Shown: positions 43,777-53,024, counted from the stretch's first letter. The stretch is 64,000 bases of DNA from Bacillota bacterium (GCA_023419605.1 JAEZXR010000018.1:92457-156456); one strand, 5' to 3'. Program-made: numbers and translations. The notes: a model not told the origin generated them from the sequence alone.

Positions 43777-44552
43777 CGAATTGCCACCTCCTCTGAATAC
43801 TCAATGACTTCCTCTGCCAATTCAATATAGCATTCAGCACCTTTGGATTTCGCATCATAGAGAATGATGGGCAGACCATAGCTGGGTGCTTCACTCAGTC
43901 GAACATTTCTTGGAATAATGGTTCTGTAAACTTTATTTTTAAAATGCCTTTTTACTTCCTCCACCACCTGTATCGAGAGGTTTGTCCTTGCATCAAACAT
44001 AGTTAATACAACCCCTTCTACATCAAGGTTGGGATTCAAGTGTTTCTGTACAAGCTTTACAGTATTCATCAACTGACTTAAGCCTTCAAGAGCGTAGTAT
44101 TCGCACTGAATCGGTACCAATACGGTATCAGCAGCTGTCAGAGAATTCACAGTTAATAGCCCTAGAGAAGGTGGACAATCAATCAATATAAAATCAAACT
44201 TTTCACGTATACTTGCTACTGCGGCTTTCATTCTTGTTTCACGTGAAATAACAGAAACAAGTTCAACTTCAGCACCTGCCAGCTGAATATTCGAAGGACA
44301 TATCTTTAAGTTTTCAACAGGAGTATCAATTAATGTAGCTTCTATATCCTCATCATTAATTAATACATCATAGATAGACTTATTGATGTTCTTCTTATCG
44401 ATCCCTAATCCACTGGTTGTATTCCCCTGTGGATCAATATCAATAATTAGAACCTTTTTTCCCTTGAATGCCAGACAGGAACTTAAATTAACCGCTGTGG
44501 TTGTCTTTCCTACACCACCCTTTTGATTTGCTATTGCAATCACTTTAGACAA
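43773..44552 (-). CDS. parA: Chromosome-partitioning ATPase ParA (Soj)
   Basis: 259-residue Walker-type ATPase. The deviant Walker A is KGGVGKTT (residues 11-18), with DIDPQGNTTSGL and FILIDCPPSLG. In Bacillus, Soj also controls DnaA activity and depends on ParB/Spo0J. The gene contains a parS site near its middle and overlaps parB by four bases. It and parB lie on the gyrB arm of the origin rather than beside noc. Confidence 0.96.
   Translation of the reverse strand: MSKVIAIANQKGGVGKTTTAVNLSSCLAFKGKKVLIIDIDPQGNTTSGLGIDKKNINKSIYDVLINDEDIEATLIDTPVENLKICPSNIQLAGAEVELVSVISRETRMKAAVASIREKFDFILIDCPPSLGLLTVNSLTAADTVLVPIQCEYYALEGLSQLMNTVKLVQKHLNPNLDVEGVVLTMFDARTNLSIQVVEEVKRHFKNKVYRTIIPRNVRLSEAPSYGLPIILYDAKSKGAECYIELAEEVIEYSEEVAIR
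44235..44250. promoter_or_regulatory. parS site 2, inside parA (15/16)
   Basis: TGTTTCACGTGAAATA, one mismatch from the consensus, within the parA coding sequence. Intragenic parS sites also occur in other Firmicutes (family knowledge). Confidence 0.85.
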
Positions 44553-44962
44553 AAAATCTCACTCCTTACTACACTTCCCCACCTCGAAAGGCCTTGTCTG
44601 CTAGTGATGAGTGATGAGTAATGTATGTTGAATAGAAAAAAGATAACGTTACTCAGTTCAAAATTCATAGTTTTAAAACAAAATAACACTATGGTCTCAA
44701 GGGTAAAAGCTACTTAGATGTAGATCAAGCCCTCTTCTATCCATTATTCATCATTCGTCGTTCATCATTTATATTTGCACATCTTATGTACAAGCTTAAT
44801 TATATCACAAAGAGAATCGTAAACAAATTAATTTTTTTATATTATTGTCATTTGTTTGTTTACATCCATAGATACCTATAAATGTTTCACGTGAAACAAT
44901 GTATATTAAGCAAAAGGTTGAATATAATGTATTGATACTTTAATTGTACAGGTGGTATGCGT
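44553..44962. other. Spacer between parA and GDT1 gene
   Basis: No gene. Two imperfectly complementary arms rich in GATGA/TCATC (near 44601-44640 and 44737-44770) could pair over about 130 bases. A third parS site lies at 44883-44898. Confidence 0.5.
44883..44898. promoter_or_regulatory. parS site 3 (perfect)
   Basis: TGTTTCACGTGAAACA, exact consensus, just upstream of the GDT1-like gene. Confidence 0.95.
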
Positions 44963-45232
44963 ATGTGGAAGTCAATTTTTTCAGCCTTCCTGCTGGTTTT
45001 CCTTGCAGAGCTTGGGGATAAGACCCAATTATCGACGATGCTTCTGGCATCAAAATCAAACTCTATATGGTACACATTTATCGGCTCCGCCAGCGCACTC
45101 GTTCTTTCTTCTCTATTGGGTGTTCTAGCCGGGTCCGTAATTAATAGATATATCCCCATGTTCTATATTCAGTTATGTTCAGGCATCGCATTTATTATTT
45201 TAGGTGTACTGCTTATCTTTGGGAAAATGTAA
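44963..45232 (+). CDS. TMEM165/GDT1 (UPF0016) half-size membrane protein
   Basis: 89-residue membrane protein with three helices (about 3-20, 32-52, 62-86) and the E-x-G-D-K-(T/S) motif in LAELGDKTQLSTM, the metal-site signature of the GDT1/MneA manganese and calcium exporters. Full-size members carry two such halves; this one has a single half, so it should work as a dimer, or with a second gene elsewhere (inference). I prefer the ATG at 44963, because AGGTGG lies seven bases before it; the ATG at 44957 is too close. It converges on gyrB over a shared terminator. Confidence 0.83.
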   Translation: MWKSIFSAFLLVFLAELGDKTQLSTMLLASKSNSIWYTFIGSASALVLSSLLGVLAGSVINRYIPMFYIQLCSGIAFIILGVLLIFGKM

Positions 45233-45238
45233 AAAAAC

Positions 45239-45271
45239 AAAACCCTATGCGTTAGCAACACATAGGGTTTA
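45239..45271. terminator. Bidirectional terminator between GDT1 gene and gyrB
   Basis: A 10-bp stem AAACCCTATG/CATAGGGTTT with an 11-base loop, flanked by A and T runs. Confidence 0.82.
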
Positions 45272-45319
45272 TGACACGTCAGTTTTATCAGGCAGAAAAC
45301 TTTATTCCTTTACTACATC

Positions 45320-47245
45320 TTATACGTCAAGGTTTGTTACATATTTAGCATGCGTTTGTATAAACTCTTTTCTTGGTTCTACTTTATCCCCCATCAACAC
45401 GGTAAAAATCTCGTCTGCAGCAACAGCATCCGCCAACGTTACCTTCAGTATGGTTCTGGTATCCGGGTTCATGGTAGTATCCCACAGCTGTTCTGCATTC
45501 ATTTCTCCAAGACCTTTATATCGCTGTATCGTACAATCTTCCTTCTTCCAGTTTCTTTCCTTAACAAGGGTATCTACTTCCTGTTCATTATAGGCATAGA
45601 AGTCTTCTTTCCCTTTTGCTACTTTAAACAAAGGAGGCTGTGCGATATAAACATGCTCATTCTCCACCAAAGGCTTCATATAGCGGAAGAAGAAAGTCAA
45701 CAAAAGTGTCCGGATATGGGATCCGTCTACATCGGCATCTGCCATGATGATAACCTTATGGTACCGGAGCTTCGATAGATCAAAATCCTGGCTGATCCCT
45801 GCACCTAAAGCTGTGATGACGGGCGTCAGCTTTTCATTGTCAAAAACCTTGTCAATTCGAGCTTTTTCTACATTGAGCATTTTACCCCATAATGGGAGTA
45901 TCGCCTGGAATTTCCGATCTCTTCCCTGCTTCGCAGAACCGCCGGCAGAGTCCCCCTCAACGATGTATATCTCACAAGCAGACGGATCACGTTCTGAACA
46001 ATCCGCCAACTTTCCCGGAAGTGTAGTGGATTCAAGGACACTTTTTCTTCGGGTCAACTCTCTGGCTTTTCTCGCGGCTTCCCTCGCTCTTGCAGCAGTC
46101 AGACATTTATCCAATACAAGCCTTGCAATGGATGGATTTTCTTCGAGGAAGTCAGCCAGTTTTTCGGAAACCGTATTTTCTACCATTCCCCGGATTTCTG
46201 AATTTCCTAACTTTGTCTTGGTTTGTCCTTCAAACTGCGGCTCAGAAAGCTTAACACTAACAATGGCTGTAAGTCCTTCTCTTACGTCTTCACCGGCCAG
46301 ATTTTTATCACTCTCTTTTATCATGTTATATTTGCGGGCGTAATCGTTAAACACCTTGGTAATGGCAGCTTTAAAACCTGTCATATGGGTTCCGCCTTCA
46401 GTGGTTGCAATATTGTTTGCATAACTATATATATTTTCATTATAGGAATCATTGTACTGCATGGCAATTTCAACATAAGAGCCTTCTTTTCTGCCCTCAA
46501 TGTAAATCGGCTGGTCATGGAGGCTTTCCTTATTTCTGTTTAAGTATTGTACAAAGGAAACAATCCCCCCCTCATAGTGAAGATTCTTTACAACCTTCTC
46601 CTCCGGTCTTTCATCTACCAGAATCAATTTAATCCCCTTATTTAAAAAGGCCAATTCTCTATACCTTGTTAACAATGTATCAAAATCAAAAACCAGTTCA
46701 TCAAAGATAAGAGCATCGGGTTTAAAAGTCGTCTTTGTTCCGGTTCGATCCGTTTGCCCAATAATTTCAAGCTTTGTTACGGTGTTGCCTCTTTCATATC
46801 TCTGCCTGTAAATATTACCCTCCCTGAATACCTCAACCTCCAGGTATTCGGAGAGCGCATTAACAACAGAGGCCCCAACCCCATGCAATCCTCCGGAGAC
46901 CGTATAGGCTCCCCCACCGAATTTTCCACCGGCGTGAAGGACCGTATGGACGACTTCAACCGTAGGAATTCCCATTTTGGGATGTGTGCCCACAGGAATG
47001 CCGCTTCCATTATCGATTACAGTTACGGAATTATCCGTATGAATTATGACATGGATTTCATCACATCTTCCAGCCAGAGCTTCATCGATACTATTATCAA
47101 CAATTTCCTGAACCAAATGGTGAAGACCTCTGAGGGAAGTGCTTCCAATATACATACCCGGTCTTTTTCTAACAGCTTCCAACCCTTCGAGCACCTGTAT
47201 CTGACTCTCGTCATAAGCCTTTTCAACTTTAGTTTCTTCCGACAT
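45320..47245 (-). CDS. gyrB: DNA gyrase subunit B
   Basis: ATPase subunit of gyrase, 641 residues. GHKL ATPase motifs are seen as EIVDNSIDEALAG, VTVIDNGSGIPVG and GGLHGVGASVVNALS. The transducer domain leads to the TOPRIM part with EGDSAGGSAKQGRDR and IIMADADVDGSHIRTLLLTF, then the C-terminal RYKGLGEMNAEQLW. The start at 47245 is ATG with TTGGAGGAA upstream; an upstream frame to 47272 lacks support. gyrA is not next to it but at 61.4 kb on the other arm, an uncommon split. Confidence 0.97.
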   Translation of the reverse strand: MSEETKVEKAYDESQIQVLEGLEAVRKRPGMYIGSTSLRGLHHLVQEIVDNSIDEALAGRCDEIHVIIHTDNSVTVIDNGSGIPVGTHPKMGIPTVEVVHTVLHAGGKFGGGAYTVSGGLHGVGASVVNALSEYLEVEVFREGNIYRQRYERGNTVTKLEIIGQTDRTGTKTTFKPDALIFDELVFDFDTLLTRYRELAFLNKGIKLILVDERPEEKVVKNLHYEGGIVSFVQYLNRNKESLHDQPIYIEGRKEGSYVEIAMQYNDSYNENIYSYANNIATTEGGTHMTGFKAAITKVFNDYARKYNMIKESDKNLAGEDVREGLTAIVSVKLSEPQFEGQTKTKLGNSEIRGMVENTVSEKLADFLEENPSIARLVLDKCLTAARAREAARKARELTRRKSVLESTTLPGKLADCSERDPSACEIYIVEGDSAGGSAKQGRDRKFQAILPLWGKMLNVEKARIDKVFDNEKLTPVITALGAGISQDFDLSKLRYHKVIIMADADVDGSHIRTLLLTFFFRYMKPLVENEHVYIAQPPLFKVAKGKEDFYAYNEQEVDTLVKERNWKKEDCTIQRYKGLGEMNAEQLWDTTMNPDTRTILKVTLADAVAADEIFTVLMGDKVEPRKEFIQTHAKYVTNLDV

Positions 47246-47565
47246 TGTTTCCTCCAAATCTAAAGACAGCACATTTTGATTGCAGAGACAAATATCCTGT
47301 GCAACAAAATTCGCCGACTAACGTAAATTGTTTTCGCCAATCCTAAGAAAGAGTAAAAATGGTACTTCACCTTTTTTGCGACCCGACTCAAACAACGAAC
47401 TTTATACATTCTGATCTGCATAGCAGTTGGATGCAGCGTAAATTCATATAAAGAGCGATGGCCATGGAATCCATGAAGAGTGTAGCAAAAGTATAGATGA
47501 ATTTATATTTTCACCGATCCTAGTCAACCTGTCAAAATATAAATTAAAATATTTTTTAGCGGCCC
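47246..47565. repeat. gyrB-remB spacer with hairpin repeat copies R2a and R2b
   Basis: No gene. R2a at about 47300-47362 carries TTTTCGCCAATCCTAAG. R2b at 47439-47524 has outer arms TAAATTCAT (47439-47447) and ATGAATTTA (47497-47505), a central palindrome CATGGAATCCATG and AGTGTAGCAAAAGTATAGA. The same parts recur at 53045 and 55628. Confidence 0.62.
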
Positions 47566-47835
47566 CTAAACATTTGAGATATCATCAACAAAAGCTGAAC
47601 GTTTCTGCAGCGTTACTGAAGAAATAGGAGAAAGATAAATTTTACTCTTCTTATCTGTTTCAGTAATAATAAAGGATTTGGGAAGGTCTTGGGAAATACT
47701 TTCAATGAAGCCCTCCTCTTCAGCAATTGTTAAAAATTCCTTCGTGTCCTTCGATACTGTAGTAGACTCAATATCAAAAATGGCGATTATATTTTTTATA
47801 GGAATTACAACATCTCCTCCAATATGCAAAAACAT
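47566..47835 (-). CDS. remB: DUF370/RemB-like regulator
   Basis: 89-residue protein of the RemA/RemB (YaaB) group: MFLHIGGDVVIPIKNIIAIF is the family N-terminus. Bacillus RemA and RemB activate matrix genes; RemB lies between recF and gyrB there too, as here. I start at the ATG at 47835, because CGGAGGAAG lies just upstream. The C-terminal ILS-like part is variable. The function here is inferred from family and place. Confidence 0.85.
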   Translation of the reverse strand: MFLHIGGDVVIPIKNIIAIFDIESTTVSKDTKEFLTIAEEEGFIESISQDLPKSFIITETDKKSKIYLSPISSVTLQKRSAFVDDISNV

Positions 47836-47943
47836 GCTACTTCCTCCGTTTTTTGATAACACACAATAATGCGCATTAAATATATTGTATACTAATTCCA
47901 GTTTATATGCAAATTTATCTTAATTATGCCCCAAAATGGCGCT

Positions 47944-49053
47944 TTACAGTACTACTTCCCCACCGGAAATCCTGAAAAACTTTGAATCCTCCGGAACCTT
48001 GTCCTCAAAAAAACTTTTATCGGTGCAGGTTATAAAAGTTTGTATATTTTCAAGATTACTGAAAAGGTAACCTTGTCGATGATTGTCCAGCTCTGACATA
48101 ACATCATCCAAAAGAAGAACAGGGTACTCCCCCGTCTCTTCTTTCATAATGTTAATTTCCGATATTTTTAAAGAAAGTACGGCTGTTCGCTGTTGACCCT
48201 GCGACCCGTACAGCTTCAGGTTCGTACCGTTTAAAAACAGTTCAAAATCATCTCTTTGAGGTCCGCTCAAAGTAGTGCATTTCCATAACTCCTTCTCCAT
48301 AGAGCTTTCCAGGGTTCTTAAAAAATTCTTTTCAATAAGAGCACTGTCCTGGAAATTATCAATTTTTACGGAGGGAGCATACCGGATCATGAGATTTTCC
48401 TTTCCCTCTGTCAACCTCGACTGATTATCCGCTGCGTAATGACTGAGTCTTTGAATAAACTCGTGCCGCACCTTCATAATTTTTGCTCCCACAGCTGCGA
48501 GATTCCGGTTCCAGATATCCATAGTATCCAAAAGAGATCTTTTATGCTGTGCTTCCTTGAGAAGAGAATTCCTTTGGGTCAGTATCTTCGAATACTGCTG
48601 TAAATCGTAGAAATAAGAGGGCTTCAACTGACTCATGGTCATATCCAGGAATCTTCGCCTTTCTGAAGGCCCTTCCTTAATGATCATCAGATCTTCCGGA
48701 GAAAAAATAACCGCATTTAGATGTCCCATCAGATCTCCAACTTTTTTTGCTGGGATTTCATTGATTTTAATTTTTTTCTTTTCCTCTCGCTTTAAAAGAA
48801 CTTCAATTAAAGTTTCAATCCGGTCCTTATTTAATCCCAGCCTGATATACGACCCAGGTTCCTGAAGTCGTATAAGATCTACATCTCTTGAAGTACGGTG
48901 GGATCTGCCGGAAGCACATAGGAATATAGCCTCAATAATATTGGTTTTTCCCTGCCCATTATCGCCATATATTATATTAAAATTTCTGGAAAAGTCAATT
49001 TCAAGATTTCCGTAATTCCTGAAACTTTTAAGTTTGAGACTTTTTATATACAA
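47944..49053 (-). CDS. recF: DNA replication and repair protein RecF
   Basis: 369-residue SMC-like ATPase that helps load RecA at gaps. Walker A is GDNGQGKTN (residues 30-38), the signature is near YGSQGQQRTAVLSLK, and Walker B is YPVLLLDDVMSELD. It follows the YaaA gene by 17 bases and precedes remB by about 108, the conserved dnaA-dnaN-yaaA-recF-remB-gyrB order. Confidence 0.96.
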   Translation of the reverse strand: MYIKSLKLKSFRNYGNLEIDFSRNFNIIYGDNGQGKTNIIEAIFLCASGRSHRTSRDVDLIRLQEPGSYIRLGLNKDRIETLIEVLLKREEKKKIKINEIPAKKVGDLMGHLNAVIFSPEDLMIIKEGPSERRRFLDMTMSQLKPSYFYDLQQYSKILTQRNSLLKEAQHKRSLLDTMDIWNRNLAAVGAKIMKVRHEFIQRLSHYAADNQSRLTEGKENLMIRYAPSVKIDNFQDSALIEKNFLRTLESSMEKELWKCTTLSGPQRDDFELFLNGTNLKLYGSQGQQRTAVLSLKISEINIMKEETGEYPVLLLDDVMSELDNHRQGYLFSNLENIQTFITCTDKSFFEDKVPEDSKFFRISGGEVVL

Positions 49054-49070
49054 AGGATTTCCTCCGGAAA

Positions 49071-49277
49071 TTATTCGATTTCAAAAGAGCTTTTTCCTAT
49101 TTCTACGGTGTCGCCAGGTCTGAGTTTTTTCCCTCTTTGGAGTTCGGCAGCACCATTCACTTTGATTTTGCCTTCCAGGATCAGCTGTTTTGCTTCTACA
49201 CCACTATCAACAGCACCCACCCACTTTAAAAACTGATCCAATTTAATAAATTCTGTTGAAATTTTAACTTTTTCCAT
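49071..49277 (-). CDS. yaaA: S4-domain RNA-binding protein (YaaA)
   Basis: 68-residue S4-fold protein: KLDQFLKWVGAVDSGVEAKQ, LEGKIKVNGAAELQRGKKL and LRPGDTVEIGKSSFEIE. The S4 fold binds structured RNA; Bacillus YaaA is linked to ribosome assembly. I start at the ATG at 49277, with AGAAGGAGAT upstream; the longer frame to 49343 is not supported. Always found between dnaN and recF in Firmicutes. Confidence 0.93.
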   Translation of the reverse strand: MEKVKISTEFIKLDQFLKWVGAVDSGVEAKQLILEGKIKVNGAAELQRGKKLRPGDTVEIGKSSFEIE

Positions 49278-49383
49278 TTTATCTCCTTCTAAGCAGTTTT
49301 GCGCAAACTGCGTGTGTAACTTCAAATAAGGGACAGCAGCCACTGTCCCCTACGAAGATTATCTTTATTGTTATTTTTTACAA

Positions 49384-50487
49384 CTAATCGTTTTTAATTC
49401 TTACGGGTAAAATCATATAGGCAAAACCTGCACCTTCAACTGGGCGTAAGGTACAAGGCCCTACGGAAGAAGTAAAGAAGATTTCAACAACCTCATCCTC
49501 AACGACTTTAAGTGCATCGATAAAATATCGTGGATTGAATCCGACTTCGAGCCTGTTTCCTGTCATTTCAACTCGAATTTCTTCTCGAACGGCACCAATA
49601 TCCGTATTGGAAGACATAACAATTTTATCATCGGCGATGGTAAATTTAACCGGATATTTCTTCTCCTCCATGGTAATCAAAGAAGCCCTTTCTATACTTG
49701 ATAGAAGTTCCTTTGTCTGGACCTTTACCCGGGTCTCATGGTCCTGGGGAATTATGTTTTTATAGTTCAGATACTCCCCTTCCAGTAACCTGGATACAAC
49801 TTTGCACTTGCCCAGGTCAAATAGGATCTGATTATTTGAAGTATAAATAGTAACTTCGTCATCTACAGCCTGTAGGATCTTGACGATTTCATTCAAGGTT
49901 TTTCCCGGAACGACAACATTGAAGTTTGCTATATCTGCATCGATATCATTTTTTCTAAGGGCCAGACGAAATCCGTCAATGGATACAAATGTAAGTTCCC
50001 TGTTCTTGCATTCAATAAGAGAACCAGTGAGGATAGGCCTGTTTTCATCTACACTGATGGCAAAAATGGTTTGCTTTATCATATCCCTTACCAGTTTTTG
50101 GCTGATGACGAAAGTGTTTTGTTTAACGATGGAGGGTAGTGCTGGAAAACCGGAGGCAGGTAGCCCCTTTAGTTCAAAGTGAGAATTCTCGCACTCGATG
50201 ATGACCAGGTTATTTTCTTTAACATCGAGTAGAACTTCAGAGTCCGGAAGCCTCCGAACGATATCCCCCAACATCTTGGAATTTAAAACAATGGACCCTT
50301 GGCTTTGAATGTCTGCGTCTACCAAACATTCAATACCGATTTCCAGATCGTTTCCTGTTAGTTTGAATTCCTGGGATGCTTCCAGAAGAATTCCTTCCAG
50401 AATCGGAAGAGTAGTCTTTGTTGAAACTGCTTTTTGAACTATATTTATGCCTTCCATTAAGTTGGTTCTGGAGCATATTACTCTCAT
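49384..50487 (-). CDS. dnaN: DNA polymerase III beta sliding clamp
   Basis: 367-residue ring subunit tethering the polymerase to DNA. The three clamp domains start at MRVICSRTNLMEGINIVQKA, about 130 and about 250; the C-terminus MILPVRIKND forms the partner-binding pocket. I start at the ATG at 50487 because AGGAGG lies nine bases upstream; a frame to 50508 adds seven residues. It is separated from dnaA by a 538-base origin spacer, and is the second gene of the minus arm. Confidence 0.97.
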   Translation of the reverse strand: MRVICSRTNLMEGINIVQKAVSTKTTLPILEGILLEASQEFKLTGNDLEIGIECLVDADIQSQGSIVLNSKMLGDIVRRLPDSEVLLDVKENNLVIIECENSHFELKGLPASGFPALPSIVKQNTFVISQKLVRDMIKQTIFAISVDENRPILTGSLIECKNRELTFVSIDGFRLALRKNDIDADIANFNVVVPGKTLNEIVKILQAVDDEVTIYTSNNQILFDLGKCKVVSRLLEGEYLNYKNIIPQDHETRVKVQTKELLSSIERASLITMEEKKYPVKFTIADDKIVMSSNTDIGAVREEIRVEMTGNRLEVGFNPRYFIDALKVVEDEVVEIFFTSSVGPCTLRPVEGAGFAYMILPVRIKND

Positions 50488-51025
50488 TTTTTCAGCCTCC
50501 TGTTTCAATTGTAGATAATAAATTCCAGCAGCCTGTTGATTCGGAGTTCCATTTCGCCGACACGGTTTGTGGGTTTCCGGGCATTACTGGAATGTGGATA
50601 ACGATCTATTTTTATTGGTTGTGTGCTTTTCCACAATTCGAACGGGCATTTAGGCTTATTGTAAGGATAAAAACCTGGAATGCTTCGTTCTATCCACACC
50701 TTGGAGAAGGGTTTTTCACAAAAGCTGAAATAGCTTTTGTCTGTATTTGAGCTTTTGTGCCCAAACTGTGGATGAAGTTTTATTTAAGTAAATAATTATA
50801 AACAATTTCAGTAATAATAGTAATAAGTACTGTTGATTCTGTGTATAACTCTGTTTTCTGGCGAAATATCGGGATTTTGCCTGTTATTAAACTGTAGACA
50901 AGTAGGCCCATTTCATCAACAGATTTAACATGGTCTAAAGTTTCTCTAACTTGTCCACAAAAAGTTTTCCTCATTTAAACAATTTCTGTGAATAACTTTC
51001 TGCCTAAAAATTTTTTATCAACAGG
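50488..51025. other. oriC: oriC part 1: dnaA-dnaN spacer with DnaA boxes and DnaA-trio-like repeats
   Basis: Perfect box TGTGGATAA at 50593-50601. One- or two-mismatch boxes are at 50627, 50690, 50767, 50840, 50951, 50987 and 51015. On the minus strand (dnaA to dnaN), the box TTATACACA (50848-50840) is followed, 13 bases on, by TTATTACTATTATTA (50826-50812). That is five consecutive YTA steps, the complement of the DnaA-trio (3'-[G/A]AT-5') and in the orientation used in Bacillus for origin unwinding. Surrounding bases are AT-rich. No gene is present in this spacer. Confidence 0.82.
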
Positions 51026-52363
51026 TTATTTGCCGAGAATATTTCTTTTTAGTTCTTCCACAGTTCTCCGAGTCTCAGCGTTTGAGCCTGTTTCTTCCGA
51101 AATTTTTTCGCAAGCGTGTATAACTGTAGTGTGGTCCCTTCCGCCGAACTCTTCGCCGATTTTAGGAAGAGACATATCGGTCAAATCCCTGCAGAGGTAC
51201 ATGGCAATCTGCCTTGGATAGGAGACTTCTCTGTTACGCTTCTTGGATTTGAACTCCTCAGGTTTTATATCAAAATAACGTGCTACAGTTTCCATGATTA
51301 CGTTGCAATTGATGATTTTAGCTTTATTTACGGATAATATATCCTTTAGTGCTTCCGTAGCGAGATCAACGGAAACTTCACCTTCTGTCAAGGAGGCGTA
51401 AGCAATGACCCGGTTAAGAGCGCCCTCCAGTTCACGAATGTTGGAGGCAATCTTGTCCGCGATGAAAACCATAACGTCATTGGGGACATTCAGGTTTTCC
51501 ATTTGTGCCTTCTTTCTCAAAATTGCGATTCGGGTTTCCAGGTCAGGAGCCTGAATATCTGCAATTAATCCCCATTCAAACCTGGAGCGAAGTCTTTCTT
51601 CAAGAGTATTGATATCCTTTGGCGGTTTGTCGCTGGAGAGGATAATCTGCTTATTTGCTTCGTACAAGGCATTAAAGGTATGGAAAAACTCCTCCTGGGT
51701 TCTTTCCTTCCCGGCTATAAACTGAATATCGTCAATCAATAGTACATCAATGTTTCTATATTTGGATCTGAATTCTTCGTTTTTATCATCTTTTATAGCA
51801 TTAATCAGCTCGTTGGTAAACTTCTCTGAAGATACATAAAGAACCTTCTGAGAAGGGTTTTGGCTGAGGATAAAATGACCGATGGCATGCATAAGATGGG
51901 TTTTCCCTAACCCTACTCCTCCGTATATGAAAAAAGGGTTATATGCTTTTGCGGGAGATTCCGCTACAGCCAGTGCTGCGGCATGAGCAAACCGGTTTCC
52001 GTTTCCAATAACGAAAGTATCAAAGGTGTACTTGGGGTTCAATAAAGAGACAATAGACTCTTCGTTGTTTCCCATTTCCCCCTGCCCTGCTGAATATTTT
52101 TTGTTGTCATCCTGGGAGGGTATCGCAAATTCAATGGCATATTCCCTGGAAGTGATTTGTCTTACTGCATTCTTTATAAGAACAGAATATCTGGATTCAA
52201 GAATGCCTTTGTTAAACTCTGCGGGAACACCCAGGTAAATAGTATTCTGGCTTATGGAAATTGGCTCGATGGTTTTAATCCATGTATTGAAACTTATTTC
52301 AGTAAGCTCATTTTTAAGCAGGTTTAATGTCTTTTGCCACAAATCATTTAGCTGTGTGCTCAT
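51026..52363 (-). CDS. dnaA: Chromosomal replication initiator DnaA
   Basis: 445-residue AAA+ initiator. Domain I (about 1-80) binds helicase-loading partners, a short Gln/Asn linker is domain II, domain III has Walker A GGVGLGKT (148-155) and Walker B VLLIDDIQF, and domain IV ends in the DNA-binding signature GGRDHTTVIHACEKI. The ATG has GGGAGGAAG upstream. DnaA boxes lie on both sides of the gene, the layout of a bipartite origin. A tentative promoter (TTGGTA-17-TATTAT) is at 52455-52483 on the minus strand. Confidence 0.97.
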   Translation of the reverse strand: MSTQLNDLWQKTLNLLKNELTEISFNTWIKTIEPISISQNTIYLGVPAEFNKGILESRYSVLIKNAVRQITSREYAIEFAIPSQDDNKKYSAGQGEMGNNEESIVSLLNPKYTFDTFVIGNGNRFAHAAALAVAESPAKAYNPFFIYGGVGLGKTHLMHAIGHFILSQNPSQKVLYVSSEKFTNELINAIKDDKNEEFRSKYRNIDVLLIDDIQFIAGKERTQEEFFHTFNALYEANKQIILSSDKPPKDINTLEERLRSRFEWGLIADIQAPDLETRIAILRKKAQMENLNVPNDVMVFIADKIASNIRELEGALNRVIAYASLTEGEVSVDLATEALKDILSVNKAKIINCNVIMETVARYFDIKPEEFKSKKRNREVSYPRQIAMYLCRDLTDMSLPKIGEEFGGRDHTTVIHACEKISEETGSNAETRRTVEELKRNILGK

Positions 52364-52720
52364 TTAAAACTTCCTCCCGGCGCATACAATGAAACATAAT
52401 GTATAAACAATTATTACCAAAATAAAGGAAAAATAAGCCACAAACAAAAATTTCATAATAAAAATCTAAAAATGGCTTACCAAACATTAGCATAAAATCT
52501 ATTTTCATCATTATTATATAAATAATCCACAGAAATTAATATTTATCAACAAAATGTGTATAACTTAGTCCCTTTTATGGCAATAATAACTAAAAAACTA
52601 TGAGTTATCAACAGGCATTACTAATATATCAGACTTTTGTGGAATATTCAATATAAATTAATTAAGATATCCACAAAAAATTAAGAAATATTTTATAGTT
52701 ATCCACAAAAAGAGTTTCTT
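52364..52720. other. oriC: oriC part 2: upstream-of-dnaA DnaA-box cluster
   Basis: DnaA boxes: perfect TTATCCACA at 52699-52707; one- or two-mismatch boxes at 52523, 52543, 52555, 52605, 52638 and 52667. The perfect box ends 12 bases before the -35 of the rpmH promoter, so DnaA could repress that operon. The stretch is AT-rich and without a gene. With part 1 it makes an origin split by dnaA, as in Bacillus. Confidence 0.75.
52455..52483 (-). promoter_or_regulatory. Candidate dnaA promoter
   Basis: On the minus strand TTGGTA and TATTAT are 17 bases apart, about 90 bases before the dnaA start and next to DnaA boxes, consistent with DnaA autoregulation (inference). Confidence 0.45.
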
Positions 52721-52748
52721 GACAGGGCTTATAATTTTAATATATAAT
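52719..52748 (+). promoter_or_regulatory. rpmH operon promoter
   Basis: TTGACA and TATAAT separated by 18 bases, about 120 bases before rpmH. Confidence 0.7.
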
Positions 52749-52866
52749 TGTTCTGGTTTCTTTTTAACAGGCGTAGTAGACAAACCTAAATAAAAATGCT
52801 AAAAAGGGAAACATTTAAATAACATTACGATAGCCACATGGATAAGCAGAATTGGGGGTGGTAACA

Positions 52867-53001
52867 GTGTTAAGAACATATCAACCAAATAGAAGGCATA
52901 GAAAAAAGGTTCACGGTTTCAGAAAAAGAATGAAAACGGCTAACGGACAAAAAGTTCTTGCAAGACGTAGACTGAAGGGCAGAAAAGTGCTTTCAGCATA
53001 A
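52867..53001 (+). CDS. rpmH: Ribosomal protein bL34
   Basis: 44-residue basic ribosomal protein (MLRTYQPNRRHRKKVHGF and onwards to LKGRKVLSA). Start is GTG, with GGGGGTGG upstream. It is the first gene of the plus-strand arm and is too short to appear in ORF searches with a 60-residue limit. rnpA follows after about 317 bases, a much larger gap than usual for this pair. Confidence 0.97.
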   Translation: MLRTYQPNRRHRKKVHGFRKRMKTANGQKVLARRRLKGRKVLSA

Positions 53002-53024
53002 GACCGCATCGTGTGGTCTTTTTC
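53000..53024 (+). terminator. Partial terminator or attenuator after rpmH
   Basis: AAGACC/GGTCTT stem with TTTTTC directly after, overlapping the rpmH stop. It could reduce readthrough into rnpA, as bL34 is needed in larger amounts. Confidence 0.7.

Noticed and set aside
50418..50750. Open frames in the dnaA-dnaN spacer on both strands
   Set aside because: They overlap DnaA boxes and the 5' end of dnaN, have no ribosome sites and are explained by origin sequence.
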